Below, piece after piece: positions 1 to 11,597 of a DNA stretch of 64,000 nt. How positions within the stretch are numbered: position 1 is the first letter of the stretch; every line of letters starts with the position of its first letter. The position numbers and the translations under genes were made by a program. The notes beneath the pieces were generated by a model. It was not told the DNA's origin. It searched no databases and saw only the letters and a program-made list of their open reading frames with translations. Source of the DNA: Antilocapra americana. Lineage: Eukaryota; Chordata; Mammalia; Artiodactyla; Antilocapridae. The stretch lies in NCBI GenBank assembly GCA_007570785.1, contig ML660213.1, positions 584,994-648,993 of the forward strand, read 5' to 3'.

Positions 1-1008
1 ACCTTTGTTGGCAAAGTAATGTCTCTGCTTTTTAATATGCTGTCTAGATTGGTCATAGGTTTTCTTCCAAGGAGCATGCTTCTTTTAATATCATGGCTGC
101 AGTCACCATCTGCAGTGACTTTGGAACCCAAGAAAATAAAGTCTGTCACTCTTTCCATTGCTTCCCCATCAATTTCCCATGAAGTGATAGTATCAGATGC
201 CATGATCTTAGTTTTCTGAATTTTCAGTAGGAAACCAGCTTTTTCACTCTCCTTTTCACCTTTATCAAGAGACTCTTAGTTCCTCTTCTCCTTTTGCCAT
301 TAGGGTGGTTTCATCTGCGTATCTGAGGTTATTGGCATTTCTCCTGACATTCTTTATTCCAACTTGTGCTTCATGCAGCCCAGCATTTCTCATGATGTAT
401 TCTGTATATAAGTTAAATAAGCAGGCTGATAATATATAGCCTTGACATAGTCCTTTCCCAACTTGAAACAAGTCCTTTGTTCCATGACTGTCGCTGTCTG
501 ATGCTACCTGACCTGCACATAGGTTTTAGGTTTCTCAGAAGGCAACTAAGGTTGTCTAGTATTCCCATCTTTTGAAGAATTTTCAAGTTTTTTTGTGATC
601 CACATAGTCAGTTATTTAGCGTAGTCAATAAAACAGAAAGATGTTTTTCTGGAATTCTCTTGCTTTTTGTATGATCCAATAGATATTGGCAATTTGATCT
701 CTAGTTCCTCTGCCTTTTCTAAAACCAGCTTGAACATCTGAAGTTCTCTGCTCATGCACTGTTGAAGACTAACTAGCTTGGAGAATTTTGAGCGTTACTT
801 TGCTAGTGTGTGAGATGAGTGCAATTGTGAAGTAGTTTGAACATTATTTGGCATTTCCTTTTCTTAATAATTGGAGTAAAAACTGACTTTCTCCAGTCCT
901 GTGGCCACTGCTGAGTTTCCCATATTTGCTCTCACACTGAGTGCAGCATTTTCACACCATCATCTTTGAGGACGTGAAATAGCTCAGATGGAATTCCATC
1001 ACCTCCAC
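1..1008 (-). mobile_element. BovB (RTE-clade LINE) fragment, antisense, cut by window edge
   Basis: Read on the minus strand this is the reverse-transcriptase part of BovB, from the region upstream of the palm domain (near 1008) down past it, leaving the window at base 1. The minus-strand frame at 265-471 shows the block Y-A-D-E-T-T-L-M-A, where functional copies have YADD, so the second catalytic Asp has become Glu. Frameshifts and stops break the frame on both sides. Similarity stops at about 1008, so the 5' part is missing. It is a dead copy. Confidence 0.93.
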
Positions 1009-2035
1009 TAGTGAGGTGAGGTAGCAACTGACAGGCGGCCTTCTCAGAGCAGTCACCCAGTTATCCCTCTCCAATGTGTACTCATTCCCTCTCTGTATCA
1101 TGGCAACCAGGTTTGTTGTTTACATTTTACTTATCACAATTTATTATACAGTATTTGTATATTTACTTATTTATCTGTTTTACATCGTTTGTTCAGTATA
1201 AGCAAACCAAAATCTAAAACAAACTGGAGAAGCAGATGAAAGTCTTTGTTTGGAAATAAGGAATTAAGTATATATTTTTTTATGGAACCTTTAGTCTGTG
1301 AGTATAATTCTGTTTGTAAGTGCCTTAAAAATTATAAATACAGTGGTTAAAAAGTTAAATGCAACACATAATTATTTATACCTAGGCAAATTTCTGCTAG
1401 GTAAAAAAAAAGACTTATCATTTCTAACCTATGTTATCACATGTTTTATAAATTATCAAGCACAAGATAAAATGAGTTCTAGCATTGAAATAAATTTCTA
1501 CATTAATGTCTTGTTGCTTAACAGAATAAAAGAGAAAATTGATGTTTTACTAATACAAAATACAATCATAAGTGTTTCTCTTTCCGTGTGTCTAGATTTT
1601 ATCTTAATTAGTTCTATTTTGTTAGGCACATCAAAAATGCCTTTTCTCTGTTCAGAAGAAATTAAAATATTTCATATGATTTCCTTTGTCTTATCTGTGA
1701 TAATCATATCTCACAGAAGCAGTGCAAATAAAATACAACATATTATTGTCATATTCACTAAAAATGTATCTATTCTTTCTAAAAATGAATAAAATATTAG
1801 TAATCAAGTGTAGTTTTATTGATGGATAGCATAAAGATAAAGAGTAACCAAATCTGAAGTGTTCAACACCATGAGTTTTCATAATGTGAAATTTACAAAG
1901 GAAGAAATTTTGACAAATAGCATATTTTTTTCAGATAGGTTGCTTTATCATCTGTTTCCAGTCTCCATCCAAAGAAACATTAACTTTACTTATATATCAC
2001 CATCAATTAGTTTTATCTGATTCTGAGATTTATAT
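1009..2035. other. AT-rich sequence, no gene recognised
   Basis: The first hundred bases after the BovB are somewhat GC-richer and match nothing I know. The rest is AT-rich. It contains a long open frame on the plus strand (1298-1792, opened by GTG; the first ATG is near 1471) with low-complexity Ile/Leu/Ser/Lys-rich composition and no recognisable domain. I do not call it a gene. Confidence 0.4.
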
Positions 2036-2360
2036 AAATGGAATCATCCAGAATGACCTCTTCTGCCTTTAGCTACTTTCTCTTAGCATTATGTTTGTGA
2101 CATTTACCCATGTTTTATATAGCTTTAGTATCTTAACTTCCATTATCGCTGGATATTATACTGTATAAATATACCACAAATCACTTATGCATTATACACC
2201 TGATGGACATGGGGAGTGTGTCCATCTTCTGTCTCTTACAAGTAGTGATGCTTTAAATCTTGTTCTGTATTATTTCTGATGTCTACTGGTTACACACCTA
2301 AGAGTGGAAATATAGGTTCCAAAGGTACAAAAGTGATATTGCCAGTTTTCAAAACTGAAT
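2036..2360 (-). mobile_element. Old L1 fragment, antisense (end of ORF2 region)
   Basis: The text follows the familiar antisense L1 pattern: a stretch equivalent to 'site of action, troop of small indels, state of the 3' end of ORF2', including the modified 'GGATATTATACTGTATAAATAT' region and a 'CTGATGGACATGGGG' block near 2200. Divergence is high, as in L1M subfamilies that predate ruminants. No coding capacity remains. Confidence 0.6.
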
Positions 2361-3000
2361 ATGTCTGCTGACATTCTGATTATCCATATGTTAATCTGAA
2401 TCACATTAATGAAATGCCAACAATGTCAAAGGTTACTAACAACTCCAGAGTCATGCATTTATATGAGCAAAATGACAAATCAGTTCATCCAGTTTATTTA
2501 GGAAAATCAGGCAATTCAGAAAAAGATTATACAAACTATTTGCTTTCCTTTGTGTAGAGTAAATCACAAACACTGATATTTTTAATATGCAAAGTTTGTA
2601 ATGAATTAGTCAGTCTCACTTTTGCATAAATCTTAAATCAAATGTAAATAAGAACAGTTCAGTAATACATTAAAATATAATCCAAGATAATGTGTGTTAG
2701 TTCTGGAAATGTTGCAATTATTTAACATTTGAAAAGCCACTAATATGTTAATAGACCAAAGTAAAAACTCTGATAATGGTTAAAACACCACATTCATACT
2801 GGATAACTTTCTCTATTACAAATAGAAACTACTTTGTTAACATGATGAAGAAATTTATCCCAAACCATCACTGAGCATTTAACATCTATGTTCTCCCCAA
2901 GCCTTCCCATTCAAGTTGGGCAAGCTAAGCAGGACTGCTATCATCACTATAACTTGGTAGGGCTGTTGCATATCCTGTCCATTATGCATCTCCTTTGTTG
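2361..3000. other. No recognisable gene or repeat
   Basis: AT-rich sequence without sustained open frames. I see nothing that I can assign in it. Confidence 0.4.
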
Positions 3001-3210
3001 GTGTTGCTAAGTCACTAAGTCAGGTCTGACTCTTCGGGACTCCATTGGCTTAGCCCTCCAGCCTCCTCCGTCTGTGGGATTTCCTAGGCAAGAATACTGG
3101 AGCAGGTTGGCATTTCCTTCTCCAGGGAATCTTCCCAACCCAGGGATTGAACCCAAGTCTCCTGCTTGGCAGGCAGATTCTTTAGCACCAAGCCCCTGGG
3201 AAGCCCCACA
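3001..3210 (-). mobile_element. Bov-tA-type SINE, antisense
   Basis: On the minus strand it reads as a tRNA-Glu-like head followed by the Bov-A body: the GGGGCTTCCCAGG start near 3205, a 'caatccctgggttgggaag' body and the AGTCAGACC...ACTTAG tail near 3010. The minus-strand frame 3007-3213 is merely this SINE translated. Non-autonomous, copied by LINE machinery. Confidence 0.93.
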
Positions 3211-3264
3211 CATCTACTTAAACTCTACTTAATCTTCAAATAAAGACAATGAAGGTTATACATG

Positions 3265-3496
3265 AGACTTCCGTGATGGTCCTATGGTTAAGAACCCATC
3301 TTGCAATACAGGGACATGGGTTCAGTCCCTGGTGGGGGAATAAGATTCCACATGCTAGGAAGCAACTAAGGCAATGCACTGCAACTACCGAGTTCATGCT
3401 CTGAAGCCCATGCCCCACCACTGAAGAGAAGCCCACATGCCACCACAAAGAGCACACATGTGGCAACTGACATCCAACGCAGCCAGAAAGAAGTAC
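3265..3496 (+). mobile_element. CHR-2-type artiodactyl SINE
   Basis: Starts GACTTCCGTGATGG, with a tRNA-like head (GGGTTCAGTCCC, B-box-like, near 3319) and then the characteristic body in which 'gcaactaaggcaatgcac', 'caactaccgag' and 'gaagcccacatgcc' follow each other. This is an older SINE group than Bov-tA. It runs into an A/T-only microsatellite at its 3' end, which probably grew from its tail. Confidence 0.85.
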
Positions 3497-3547
3497 ATTA
3501 TATATATAATATATTATATATTAATATATAATATATATATATTTAAA
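3497..3547. repeat. A/T-only simple repeat
   Basis: Fifty-one bases of only A and T, mostly TA dinucleotides, directly after the CHR-2 SINE. Likely expanded from the SINE tail. Confidence 0.85.
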
Positions 3548-3687
3548 GAAGGTCATGCTTCTGCCTCATGTGATACTACTATCCTGCACATGACTGAAAC
3601 ATACTAAATCCCTCTGCCATCAAATATGAATGCCATGGAATTGAGTAATGTACAACTCTTCTTGATAGTTTGGAACTTAAAAGTGAA

Positions 3688-3832
3688 TGTGTTTGTATGT
3701 GTGTGTGCGCGCATGCGCTCAGTTGTGTCTGATGCTTTGCAAGTCCATGGAATGTAGCTGGCCAGGCTCCTTTGTCCATGGAGTTTTTCAGGCAAGAGTA
3801 CTGGAATGGGTTGCAAATTTCTTTCACCATGG
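3688..3832 (-). mobile_element. Bov-tA-type SINE, antisense, truncated
   Basis: After a short TG/CG run, the text reads TCAGTTGTGTCTGATGC ... CCAGGCTCC ... AGGCAAGAGTACTGG, the antisense 3' half of the ruminant SINE. The tRNA-derived head is missing (break at about 3832). The two overlapping minus-strand frames here are read-through of this element. Confidence 0.88.
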
Positions 3833-4129
3833 ATAACTTAAATACTATGATGTAAAGTTAACAAGACTTAAATAGAATTATGCAAGTTAATACATCTTAT
3901 GTTACATAGTAAGAGGATAAGAGTGGAAACAAAACAAAGGCATTTGCTTAGTGTACACAGACACAAACACATTTAAATAAAACAGGGAAGAAATGCACTT
4001 GGCAGTTAGAGGCCCTGTTTTTGTAACTGGTCTTGTGGTCACAGCTGATATGTACAACAACCTTCTTCTACTACTCATTCTGTGTTCCCTTTGCCATGAG
4101 CAAGTACCTCATCCAGTTGTGGTTCTTTC

Positions 4130-4689
4130 CATATTTTCTGATTATCTTTCCATAATCAATTTCTAATGTAATTCTTCTGTAGTCAGAGAATATACTGAAT
4201 GATTCAAATCATTTGCAATTTCTTAAGTCTTGCCTAAGAAGGACTTCCTCGGTGGCTCAGATGGTAAAGTGTCTGCCTGCAATGTGGGAGACCCAGGTTT
4301 AGTCCCTGGGTTGGGAAGATCCCCTGTAGAGGGAAATGGCAATGCACTCCAGTACTCTTGCCTGGAAAATTTCCTTAGACTGAGGAGCCTGGTAGGCAAC
4401 AGTCCATGGGGTCACAAAGAGTCAGACACGACTGAGCTGCTTTGCCTTCTTTCTTTTCTTTCTTTTTTAAGTCTTGCTTTACTCTCCAGTAAATGTTCAG
4501 TTTTAGTATATGTTCCATGGACACTTGAAAACAACGTATATTGTGTCATTGTTGAATTTGGTGTTATATTTATGTCAGTTCAGTCAGGTGTATTAATCAT
4601 AAAGCTCAGACTTGATTTATTTTTATCTTTCTTTGTTGGTTCTATCAGTTACTGAAAGAGGTGGGTTAAATATCTTTCATATTGATTAA
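4130..4689 (-). mobile_element. Old L1 ORF2 fragment, antisense, split by a SINE
   Basis: The left part (4130-4233) and right part (4467-4689) are consecutive pieces of antisense L1 ORF2, rejoining across a SINE that sits between an 11-base duplication. Recognisable text includes 'ctgtagtcagagaatatactg', 'ttccatggacacttgaaaac' and 'ttctatcagttactgaaag'. Heavily diverged and non-coding. Confidence 0.75.
4234..4466 (+). mobile_element. Bov-tA-type SINE with target-site duplication
   Basis: Complete sense copy, from GGACTTCCTCGGTGG to a pyrimidine-rich CTTT tail. Flanked by a perfect 11-base duplication TTAAGTCTTGC at 4223-4233 and 4467-4477, so it inserted into the antisense L1 around it. The frame 4230-4655 is read-through of the SINE into L1. 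Confidence 0.95.
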
Positions 4690-4902
4690 GTGCATGCTGT
4701 ACTAAATTACTTCATGTCCAACTCTTTGTCACCCTATGGATTGCAGCCCCCTAGGCTCCTCTGTCCATGGGATTCTCCAGGCAAGAACACTGGAGTGGGT
4801 TGCCATTCCCTTCTCCAGGGTATCTTTCCAACCCAGGAACTGAACCTGGGTCTCCTGCATTCTAGGCAGATTCTTTACCATATGAGCCACTAGGGAAGCC
4901 TG
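4690..4902 (-). mobile_element. Bov-tA-type SINE, antisense, near full length
   Basis: Antisense copy with all parts present: tail (tccaactctttg), body (aggcaagaacactggagtgg) and tRNA-like head ending GGGAAGCC near 4899. I see no clean target-site duplication. The plus-strand frame 4690-4893 is this SINE read backwards. Confidence 0.94.
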
Positions 4903-5463
4903 GTGTTTCTTTGCTTAGCCCTATTATTTCATCATGATCTACTGAACTACAGAAGTCTGTCAGCACACATTTTCCATCAATGTTTACACATGAACTTTTA
5001 TCTAATAATTACAGTTCATTCTTGGACTTTCAAAATCAAATTCAACTCTCTTTTCTTTGTCAAACATACATACATATTCATGCACTGAGGTCAAATTGAT
5101 AATTAAAGTTTTAAAGTAATATTTAGAGAGCAGATCATGACTCTCCCATATCTTAATCATAGTTCAATACTACCACTTTATTTTACAGAGAGAGTAAAAC
5201 ACAACATAGGAATACTCAGTGTTATGTGCTTATCAATACTGCCACATGCATCATCATTCTTAAGGGCATCTTGCCATCATGAATAAGCAATCTTCTGTAA
5301 TAAAACAATGAAAATTTCTAGGTTATTTATTTTAACCTCTTTTCCAATCAATTGATTACACTGGCTTTCATTTAAATATCCATGTTTATAAACTTTCTAT
5401 TGGCTTAGTTTCATAAACTTACAGACCTAATTTCAACTAATTTAGTATCTTTCCTCAACAGAG
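4903..5463. other. No recognisable gene or repeat
   Basis: AT-rich sequence. No repeat family or convincing coding frame identified. Confidence 0.4.
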
Positions 5464-5570
5464 CAGCATGAGTGATCTTTTCAATGGAATAAGTCATGTT
5501 TCTTCATTTATCTGCCTTAAGAAATTCAAGGATTTCCAACTCACTGTCTTTTATGCACCATCCTTTTGGT
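5464..5570 (+). mobile_element. Probable L2 relic, sense
   Basis: The order 'agtgatctttt', then 'aagtcatgtttctt', 'ctgccttaag' and 'caaggatttcc' follows the known L2 LINE stretch at the C-terminal end of its ORF2. Short and diverged. The frames at 5496-5769 have no domain of their own. Confidence 0.45.
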
Positions 5571-5771
5571 AAAGATTTCTTTATTCCTTCTTTACAGATT
5601 TTTCCTATGCTGTCTCCCTCTTCTTTTCCTAGATTCTTCCTACCTTCTTTCTTACATAAGTCTGGAGGCAGCTTCAAAGTCACCAGACACTCTCTGCTCC
5701 ACTATATTTAAGGTCATCTACAGTCCGGGTGGGACTGTAGAAGGCAGAGTTGATGTACCTCCCAGATAAAG

Positions 5772-5788
5772 TTTTTTTTTTTTTTTTT
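5772..5788. repeat. Poly(T) run
   Basis: Seventeen consecutive T. Could be the reverse-complemented A-tail of a small retrocopy, but no element is recognisable next to it. Confidence 0.7.
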
Positions 5789-5950
5789 AAGCAGTTTCAC
5801 TTTAAATTCTACCCAGTAACTTCTTACATTTCAATGATGGCTCCTGACTATAAGGAATGCTGAAATATGTAATCCCTCCAGCTAGTAATTTTGCCAACTT
5901 GGAAAAAAAAAAAACACAACTCTAGGTTTCTAATAAGGGAAAAAGAGATG

Positions 5951-6178
5951 TATAGACGATGTTGTTTAGTCACTAAGCAGTGTCCCACATTTTTGTGACC
6001 TCACAGACTGTAGCCCAGCAGTCTCTTCTGTCCATGGGATTTCCCAGGCAAGAACACTGGTGTAGGTTATCACTTCTTTCTCCAAGGGATCTACCCACCC
6101 AGGGATCAAACCTATGTCTCCTGTGTGTCTTCTACATTACAGACTGATCTTTTACTGATGAGCCACTAGGGAAGCGCT
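5951..6178 (-). mobile_element. Bov-tA-type SINE, antisense, diverged
   Basis: Begins GATGTTGTTTAGTCACTAAG (reverse of the CTTAGTGACTAAACAACA-like tail) and ends at GCCACTAGGGAAGCG, the reversed head. More substitutions than its neighbours and a small duplication in the head (TGTGTCTTCTACATTACAGAC) indicate an older copy. Confidence 0.9.
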
Positions 6179-6264
6179 TAGACACAGATACAGGGTAGGG
6201 AAATAATCTCATGCACGTAAGTCCTGATGACTTTGAAAGACATCATTTTAGTTGCAATATATAA

Positions 6265-6268
<4 letters not shown>

Positions 6269-6302
<34 letters not shown>
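6269..6302. repeat. (GT)17 microsatellite
   Basis: Seventeen uninterrupted GT units. It is the longest pure dinucleotide run in the window and probably length-polymorphic. Confidence 0.98.
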
Positions 6303-6305
<3 letters not shown>

Positions 6306-8115
6306 ATACTATACCTGTGGCAAAATAGGAATATTTCCTGAGATAATAAGAGCTGAAAGATACTACTGCTTAAGGAAATTCATTTTGTTTTATTTTTTAA
6401 ATTTTATTACCTGCATTAATGTAATTTAGCATGATTTTGAAGTTAGATGTGACTGTGAGCAATGGATTAGTTACTTAATAATCTTAAGTTATTTTAAAGT
6501 ATCTCTCTGAACTGAAAATTATGTTTTGTCTACAGATAATTTTATGACTTTAAGTTTGTTCATCATTATATATTTAAAGCTTATTTTTCTAATAACTATA
6601 TTATTAAATTTATTTTTCTCTTACTTTGATATGATGGGATTCTGTCAAATGGTGCTGGAAAAAAACATTTACATTTTAAATAATTTTCTCCATTTTGTGA
6701 TGTTTAAAGATCCAACTTTTCATGTCTGTTTTAGAAGATCATTATAATAGGCTCAGTAAAGTACATACTTAGGGTACGTTTTTGGCATCACTGGGTACCA
6801 AGCAGCACATTTATTTAACTTCTCAGCAGTTCATTGGCATTTTGGTGAAAAGAGGTGATGGAGGCTATTTAATTAACCTCAAATATTTCACTGGCATAAG
6901 AAACTGAATCATCTGCCAGAACCATTAGCAATTTATAAGCTGAGTATAGTCACAAATGGTCATAAATTCAATCACGTGTAACCTTTCCAGTAAGTGACAC
7001 CAGTCAACTGAAATTTATTATAGGGGAAATCACAGACTTTGACATTCTCACTAAATACCTAGAGGATTAAGATTCTGCTTTCCAGAAACTCAGATATCAA
7101 TTTGTAGATAATATACAAAATTTTAAGATGCAGAAATGATGTATAAGAACTAAGTAGTTTCTCTGAGAGTTATCCAGAAATATGAGACATTCAATATTTG
7201 ATAATGCTTCATTTTCTTCAATAGGACAAACTCATACTGTGGGACCCAGAACGATAACTGTGATCACTGAAGATTAAGTATCATAAAACTTCACTGAGTA
7301 CATTTGGTTTCATGTATAGATAGTCTGGTTGTGAATCTTACCTGGCAAATTTTCACTGGGTATTCATTACAGATAACTTGAGAGAGCAATCAAACTTCAT
7401 TTTTTCATCTCCAGTGGTGGTGTGAGTTTAAAGATATATATCATAGAATGTAATTGATTTTAGAAAGTTGATTAAATAAACTGATATATAAATTGATAAA
7501 TAGCATGGTATAGGGCCTGAATGATTTTAAATGCAGTACATTTCTTTCATAGTTTGGGAAATTTTGAAAAGTGATGAAGGAGAACAGCTACATGATCAAA
7601 TCTATAAGATAGCAAGGGAATTCGATACCAGTTACCTGATGTGAACACAATATGATCATTTCCACTTATTAAATTCAGTAGACTGACAGAATTCTTCCTT
7701 GAGTATAATCCTTCCAATAAATGACACAAGCTAATCCTAATTTACAATGTGGGAACACACTATTTTGACAATCATGTTTAAGCATGTTTTCCAAATTTGA
7801 GGTTTCACTTAGCAGACACTGCAATCAATATTTTTGGCACAGAGTTACTAAGTATTGATATTGATAGAATTTCACATCATATACAAAGATTTAAAGTTGT
7901 TTTGAAATAAACGATTGCATCCTCATACAGTATCTGATGTTTTACTGAAATAGCTGAATTTTTTAAAGTAATATAAATATAGGTCATAATAGAATTGGCT
8001 CACGTTCAAAATGAACTGAGATTATGCTTTCACTTTTGTGGCTGGATCCAAATACTGTATTTCAGACTTTTTTATTGATTAAAAAATTGGGCTACTCCAA
8101 TTCTATGAGATTCTT
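6303..8115. other. Long AT-rich interval without recognisable elements
   Basis: About 1.8 kb with short, low-complexity frames only (for example 6526-6747, rich in Phe/Ile/Leu). I see no repeat family, RNA gene or exon-like pattern. It could be old decayed repeats or unique intergenic DNA. Confidence 0.45.
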
Positions 8116-8580
8116 ACTCACGGTAGTAGATATAATGGTCATCTGAATTAAATTCATTCATTCCTATCCATTTTAGTTCACTGATTCCTAAGATGTTGAT
8201 GTTTCCTCTTGCCATCTCCTGCTTGATCACATCCAATTTACCTTGATTCCTGGACCTAACATTTCAGATTCCTATGCAACACTGTTTTTCTGCTGCATCG
8301 GATATTACTTGAATCACCAGATAAATCCCAACAGAGTGTTGTTTCCAGTTTGGCCCAGCTGCTTCATTCTTTCTAGAGCTATTAGTAGTTGTTCTCTGCT
8401 CTTTGTCAGTAGCATATTGGACACCTTCTGATCCGGGGGACTCATCTTTCAATGTCATATCTTTTTTGTCTTTTTATATAGTTCATGAGATTCTCATGGC
8501 AAGTATACTGAGGTGGTTTTCCATTCCCTCCTTCAGTGGATCACATTTTATCAGAACTCTCCACTATGACCATCTCTCAA
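8116..8580 (-). mobile_element. BovB 5' part (endonuclease region), inverted
   Basis: On the minus strand this is the N-terminal apurinic-like endonuclease part of BovB, recognisable from blocks such as 'ttagttcactgattcctaag' and 'tggcccagctgcttcattc' as seen on the plus strand. It ends exactly where a sense BovB reverse-transcriptase segment begins (8581). Frames 8243-8588 are shadows. Confidence 0.88.
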
Positions 8581-9632
8581 AGAGATGAGAATACCAGACC
8601 TTCTTACCTGTCTCCTGAGAAACCTGTATACAGGTCAAGAAGCAGCAGTTAGAATGCTGTATGGAACAAGTGACTGGTTCATGGTTGAGAAAGGAGTACA
8701 ACAAGGCTGTTTATTGTCACCCTGTTTATTTAACTTTTTATGCTGAGAACATCATGAGAAATGCCACACTGGATGAGTTACAAGCTGAAATCAAGATTGC
8801 CAGGAGAAACATCAACAACCTCAGATATGTGGATGATACCACTGTGATGGCAGAAAGTGAAGGGCAGGTAAAGAACCTCCTGTTGAAGGTGAAGGAGAGT
8901 GAAAAAGCCAGCATAAACCTAAATATTAAAAAAAAAAAATAACATAGCATCCAGCCCCATTACTTCATGGCAAATAGAAGGGGGAAAGGTGGAAGCAGTG
9001 ACAAATTTCCTCTTCTTGGGCTCCTGAAATCACTGCGGATGGTGCCTGCAGCATTGAAATTAGAAGATGATAGCTTCGTGGCAAGGAAGCTAAGACAAAC
9101 CTAGACAGTGTGTTAAAAAGCAAAGACATCACTTTGCAACAAATAGTTAAGGCTATAGTCTTAACTATAGTCCACATAGTCAAGGCTATGGTCTTTTCAG
9201 TAGTCATGTATGGTTGTGAGAGCTGGACCATAAAGAAGGCAGAACACCAAAGAACTGATGGTCTCTAACTGTGGTCCTGGAGAAGACTCTTGAGAGTCGC
9301 TGGAACAGCAAGGAGATCAAACCAGTCAATCTTAAAGGAAGACAACCCTAAATACTCGGAAGGACTGATACTGAAGCTGAAGCTCCAATACTTTGGTCAC
9401 CTGATGAAAAGAGCTGACTTACTGGAAAAAACCCTGATGCTGGGAGAGATTAAAGGCAGAAGGAGAAGACGGCATCAGAGAACAAGATGGCTGGATGGCA
9501 TCACCAATTCAATGGACATGAACTTAGGCAAACTCTGGGAGATGATGAGAGGCAGGGAGGCCTGGCAGGCTTCAGTCCATGAGGTCGTGCAGAGTCAGAC
9601 ACAACTGGGTGACAGAACAACAGAGTTGCTTC
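8581..9632 (+). mobile_element. BovB 3' part (RT to 3' end), sense
   Basis: Starts within the reverse-transcriptase palm (GAGATGAGAATACCAGACC) and runs to the 3' end near GTGACAGAACAACAG. The frame 8661-8942 carries Y-V-D-D in place of the common YADD, followed by a run of Lys from an A9 tract and a stop. The tail frame 9290-9709 contains the basic block G-R-R-R-R-R-H-Q-R common in the BovB C-terminus. Broken by several frameshifts. Head-to-head with 8116-8580. Confidence 0.93.
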
Positions 9633-9795
9633 AAGTCAATATTTTAGACAGCAGTTTACAGAGAACTTTCATGGGTAACAAAGCCATAGGCAGAGTTATA
9701 ACTCATTGATATGTATATATTCAATTAAATATAATTTATATACAGAAATATCATTTTAGTTATGAGCAAGTACATCTGTTGCTCTCTGCCATGTT

Positions 9796-9918
9796 GCTGT
9801 CCTGTGCTCAGTTGTGTTTGACTCTTTGTGATCCCATGGACTGAAGTCCACCAGGCTCCTCTATCCAGGGAATTTTCCAGGCAAGAATACTGGAGTGGGT
9901 TGCCATTTCCTTCTCTTC
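9796..9918 (-). mobile_element. Bov-tA-type SINE, antisense, 3' half only
   Basis: Reads CTCAGTTGTGTTTGACTC ... GTGATCCCATGG ... CAAGAATACTGGAGTGGG and stops after CATTTCCTTCTC. The tRNA-derived head is missing. Confidence 0.9.
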
Positions 9919-11595
9919 TGTTCTCAGTATATCCAATTCTTCTGGTCCTGGCCAGCACAGTCTACCTATGCTGGGCACTTTAAAATGTGTGTAGTCAATG
10001 CTCAGGTTGACCAGTAGGTCAGCTGGAAGGTGAATGATTTAGACTGGTCTCACATGTATCTCATATATTTCACCACTGACTGTCAGCTGGGTATATCACT
10101 TCTTCTCCAAATGGCATACCTTCCAAAAGGCTAGCTTGAGTCATTTATATGGTAAATAAAGGGCTTCAAGAACCACAAGCCCCAGTGTGCAAGTGCTTTT
10201 CAAGTTTCTGTCTGTATTATATTTGATAAAGCAAGTATCAGTGCAAGAGCATAAAAGCAGGGAGGAGAAGTTTGTCTTTTTTTAATTAGCACCATACCTA
10301 TCAATACATTCTTTATTATGTATCTCTAAAATGCATGGCCTCTCAGGAAAATAGATTGAAAACCTTCTATCACTTCTGAATATTTACATGAGGAAGAATA
10401 AATAAAATCATAGTGGAACTTATTTTCCTGATTATTTCTTCAGAGTTAAATATTTGTCAATCATACAGTTGATTAGCATCCTTTATCAAATAAAAATAAG
10501 ATATTCTATGTAAATGTAGTTTGCTTTACAGTCCTTGATTTAATCTTCCACAATTTTCAACTGAAATACATGTTAATGTAGAGGGAAAACCTCAACCTGA
10601 ATCTGCAGAGAATTTTCATTTAAGCATAAGATTAATTGAACTAAACAAAAAATCAAACTCAGTGAATAATACATAATATGCATTCAGAATTAGCATAAAA
10701 CTGTCTTCATGAAAAAAGTTTACCCTTTTACCCTTAACAAAATCTACCTCTTTGTTCACACAGGGTTTGCACAAGCCTGAAAATTAAAGGGCATATACTT
10801 ACTGGGTGCTATCCTTGAGATAACAAAGTGCTTCTTTTTTGCCTATCACTTCTCTTTCTCCAAGCTTATCTCTTGTTTGACAACTGTTTGAGAACTGAAA
10901 CTCTTAGGGGATACTGGGCACAAAGGAAATAGGAAGGACTATAAAAAGCATTCCATACAAGTAGATTGTGTTGATTCAGATGATGATTTTTCCCCATTTT
11001 CTTAGTGGTACAGAACATCTTCAGGAGATGCTCTTCATGAAATTTATGTTTAAACCTAAGATACTCACTGTTAGCTATTGGGCTGAGTTTCTTAGCCATC
11101 ACCCATGTAGGAATAAGGGCAAAAAGCACTTCCTGATATTAAACACCAGGGTGCAGTAGATGACTCTTTATCTGAGATTGAGTTAACTGTCAAAATCTTG
11201 GCTTATGATAAAAAAATCATCCCAAACTATTCCATCAGATATAGTATACACATGTTCTCCAGGTGGGTCTTTAACACACAGCTTTGACTACTTTGACTAT
11301 ATAATGGTCTTCAGTGGTCAGTATTCAATCACCAAGCTCCTAAAACTAATATCCAACGTTTTCCATTATCTAGCTCCATGTATCCCACGGGATATCACTA
11401 TTCCTTCTATCAGACACCACTTTCCGAGGACACCAAACCCTCACTGCAGCTGTAATTACTTTTAATGTTATTGTCCTTCATTCTTTACACTAGAGTTAGG
11501 TGGCTAACTCTCCACCGTATTACAGCATTAGAGGATTCTGAACATGACTACACATGTACCTTTACCAGCGCATTGTATGTTTTCCTGTTACTAAT
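9919..11595. other. Mostly unassigned AT-rich DNA; weak L2-like stretch near 11340-11465
   Basis: No gene seen. The stretch near 11340-11465 (tctagctccatgtatccc, then cgaggacaccaaaccctc) vaguely follows sense L2 sequence downstream of ORF2, which explains the frame 11205-11465, but I would not insist on it. Frames 10866-11159 overlap on both strands and look random. Confidence 0.35.
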
Positions 11596-11597
11596 TA

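Noticed and set aside
1298..1792. 164-residue open frame as a protein-coding gene
   Set aside because: No recognisable domain, no ATG at its start, no exon or promoter context, biased Ile/Leu/Lys/Ser composition. Kept only as a low-interest finding.
9290..9709. 139-residue frame as a gene
   Set aside because: It is the C-terminal and 3' part of BovB, with the typical basic block, continuing into non-element sequence.
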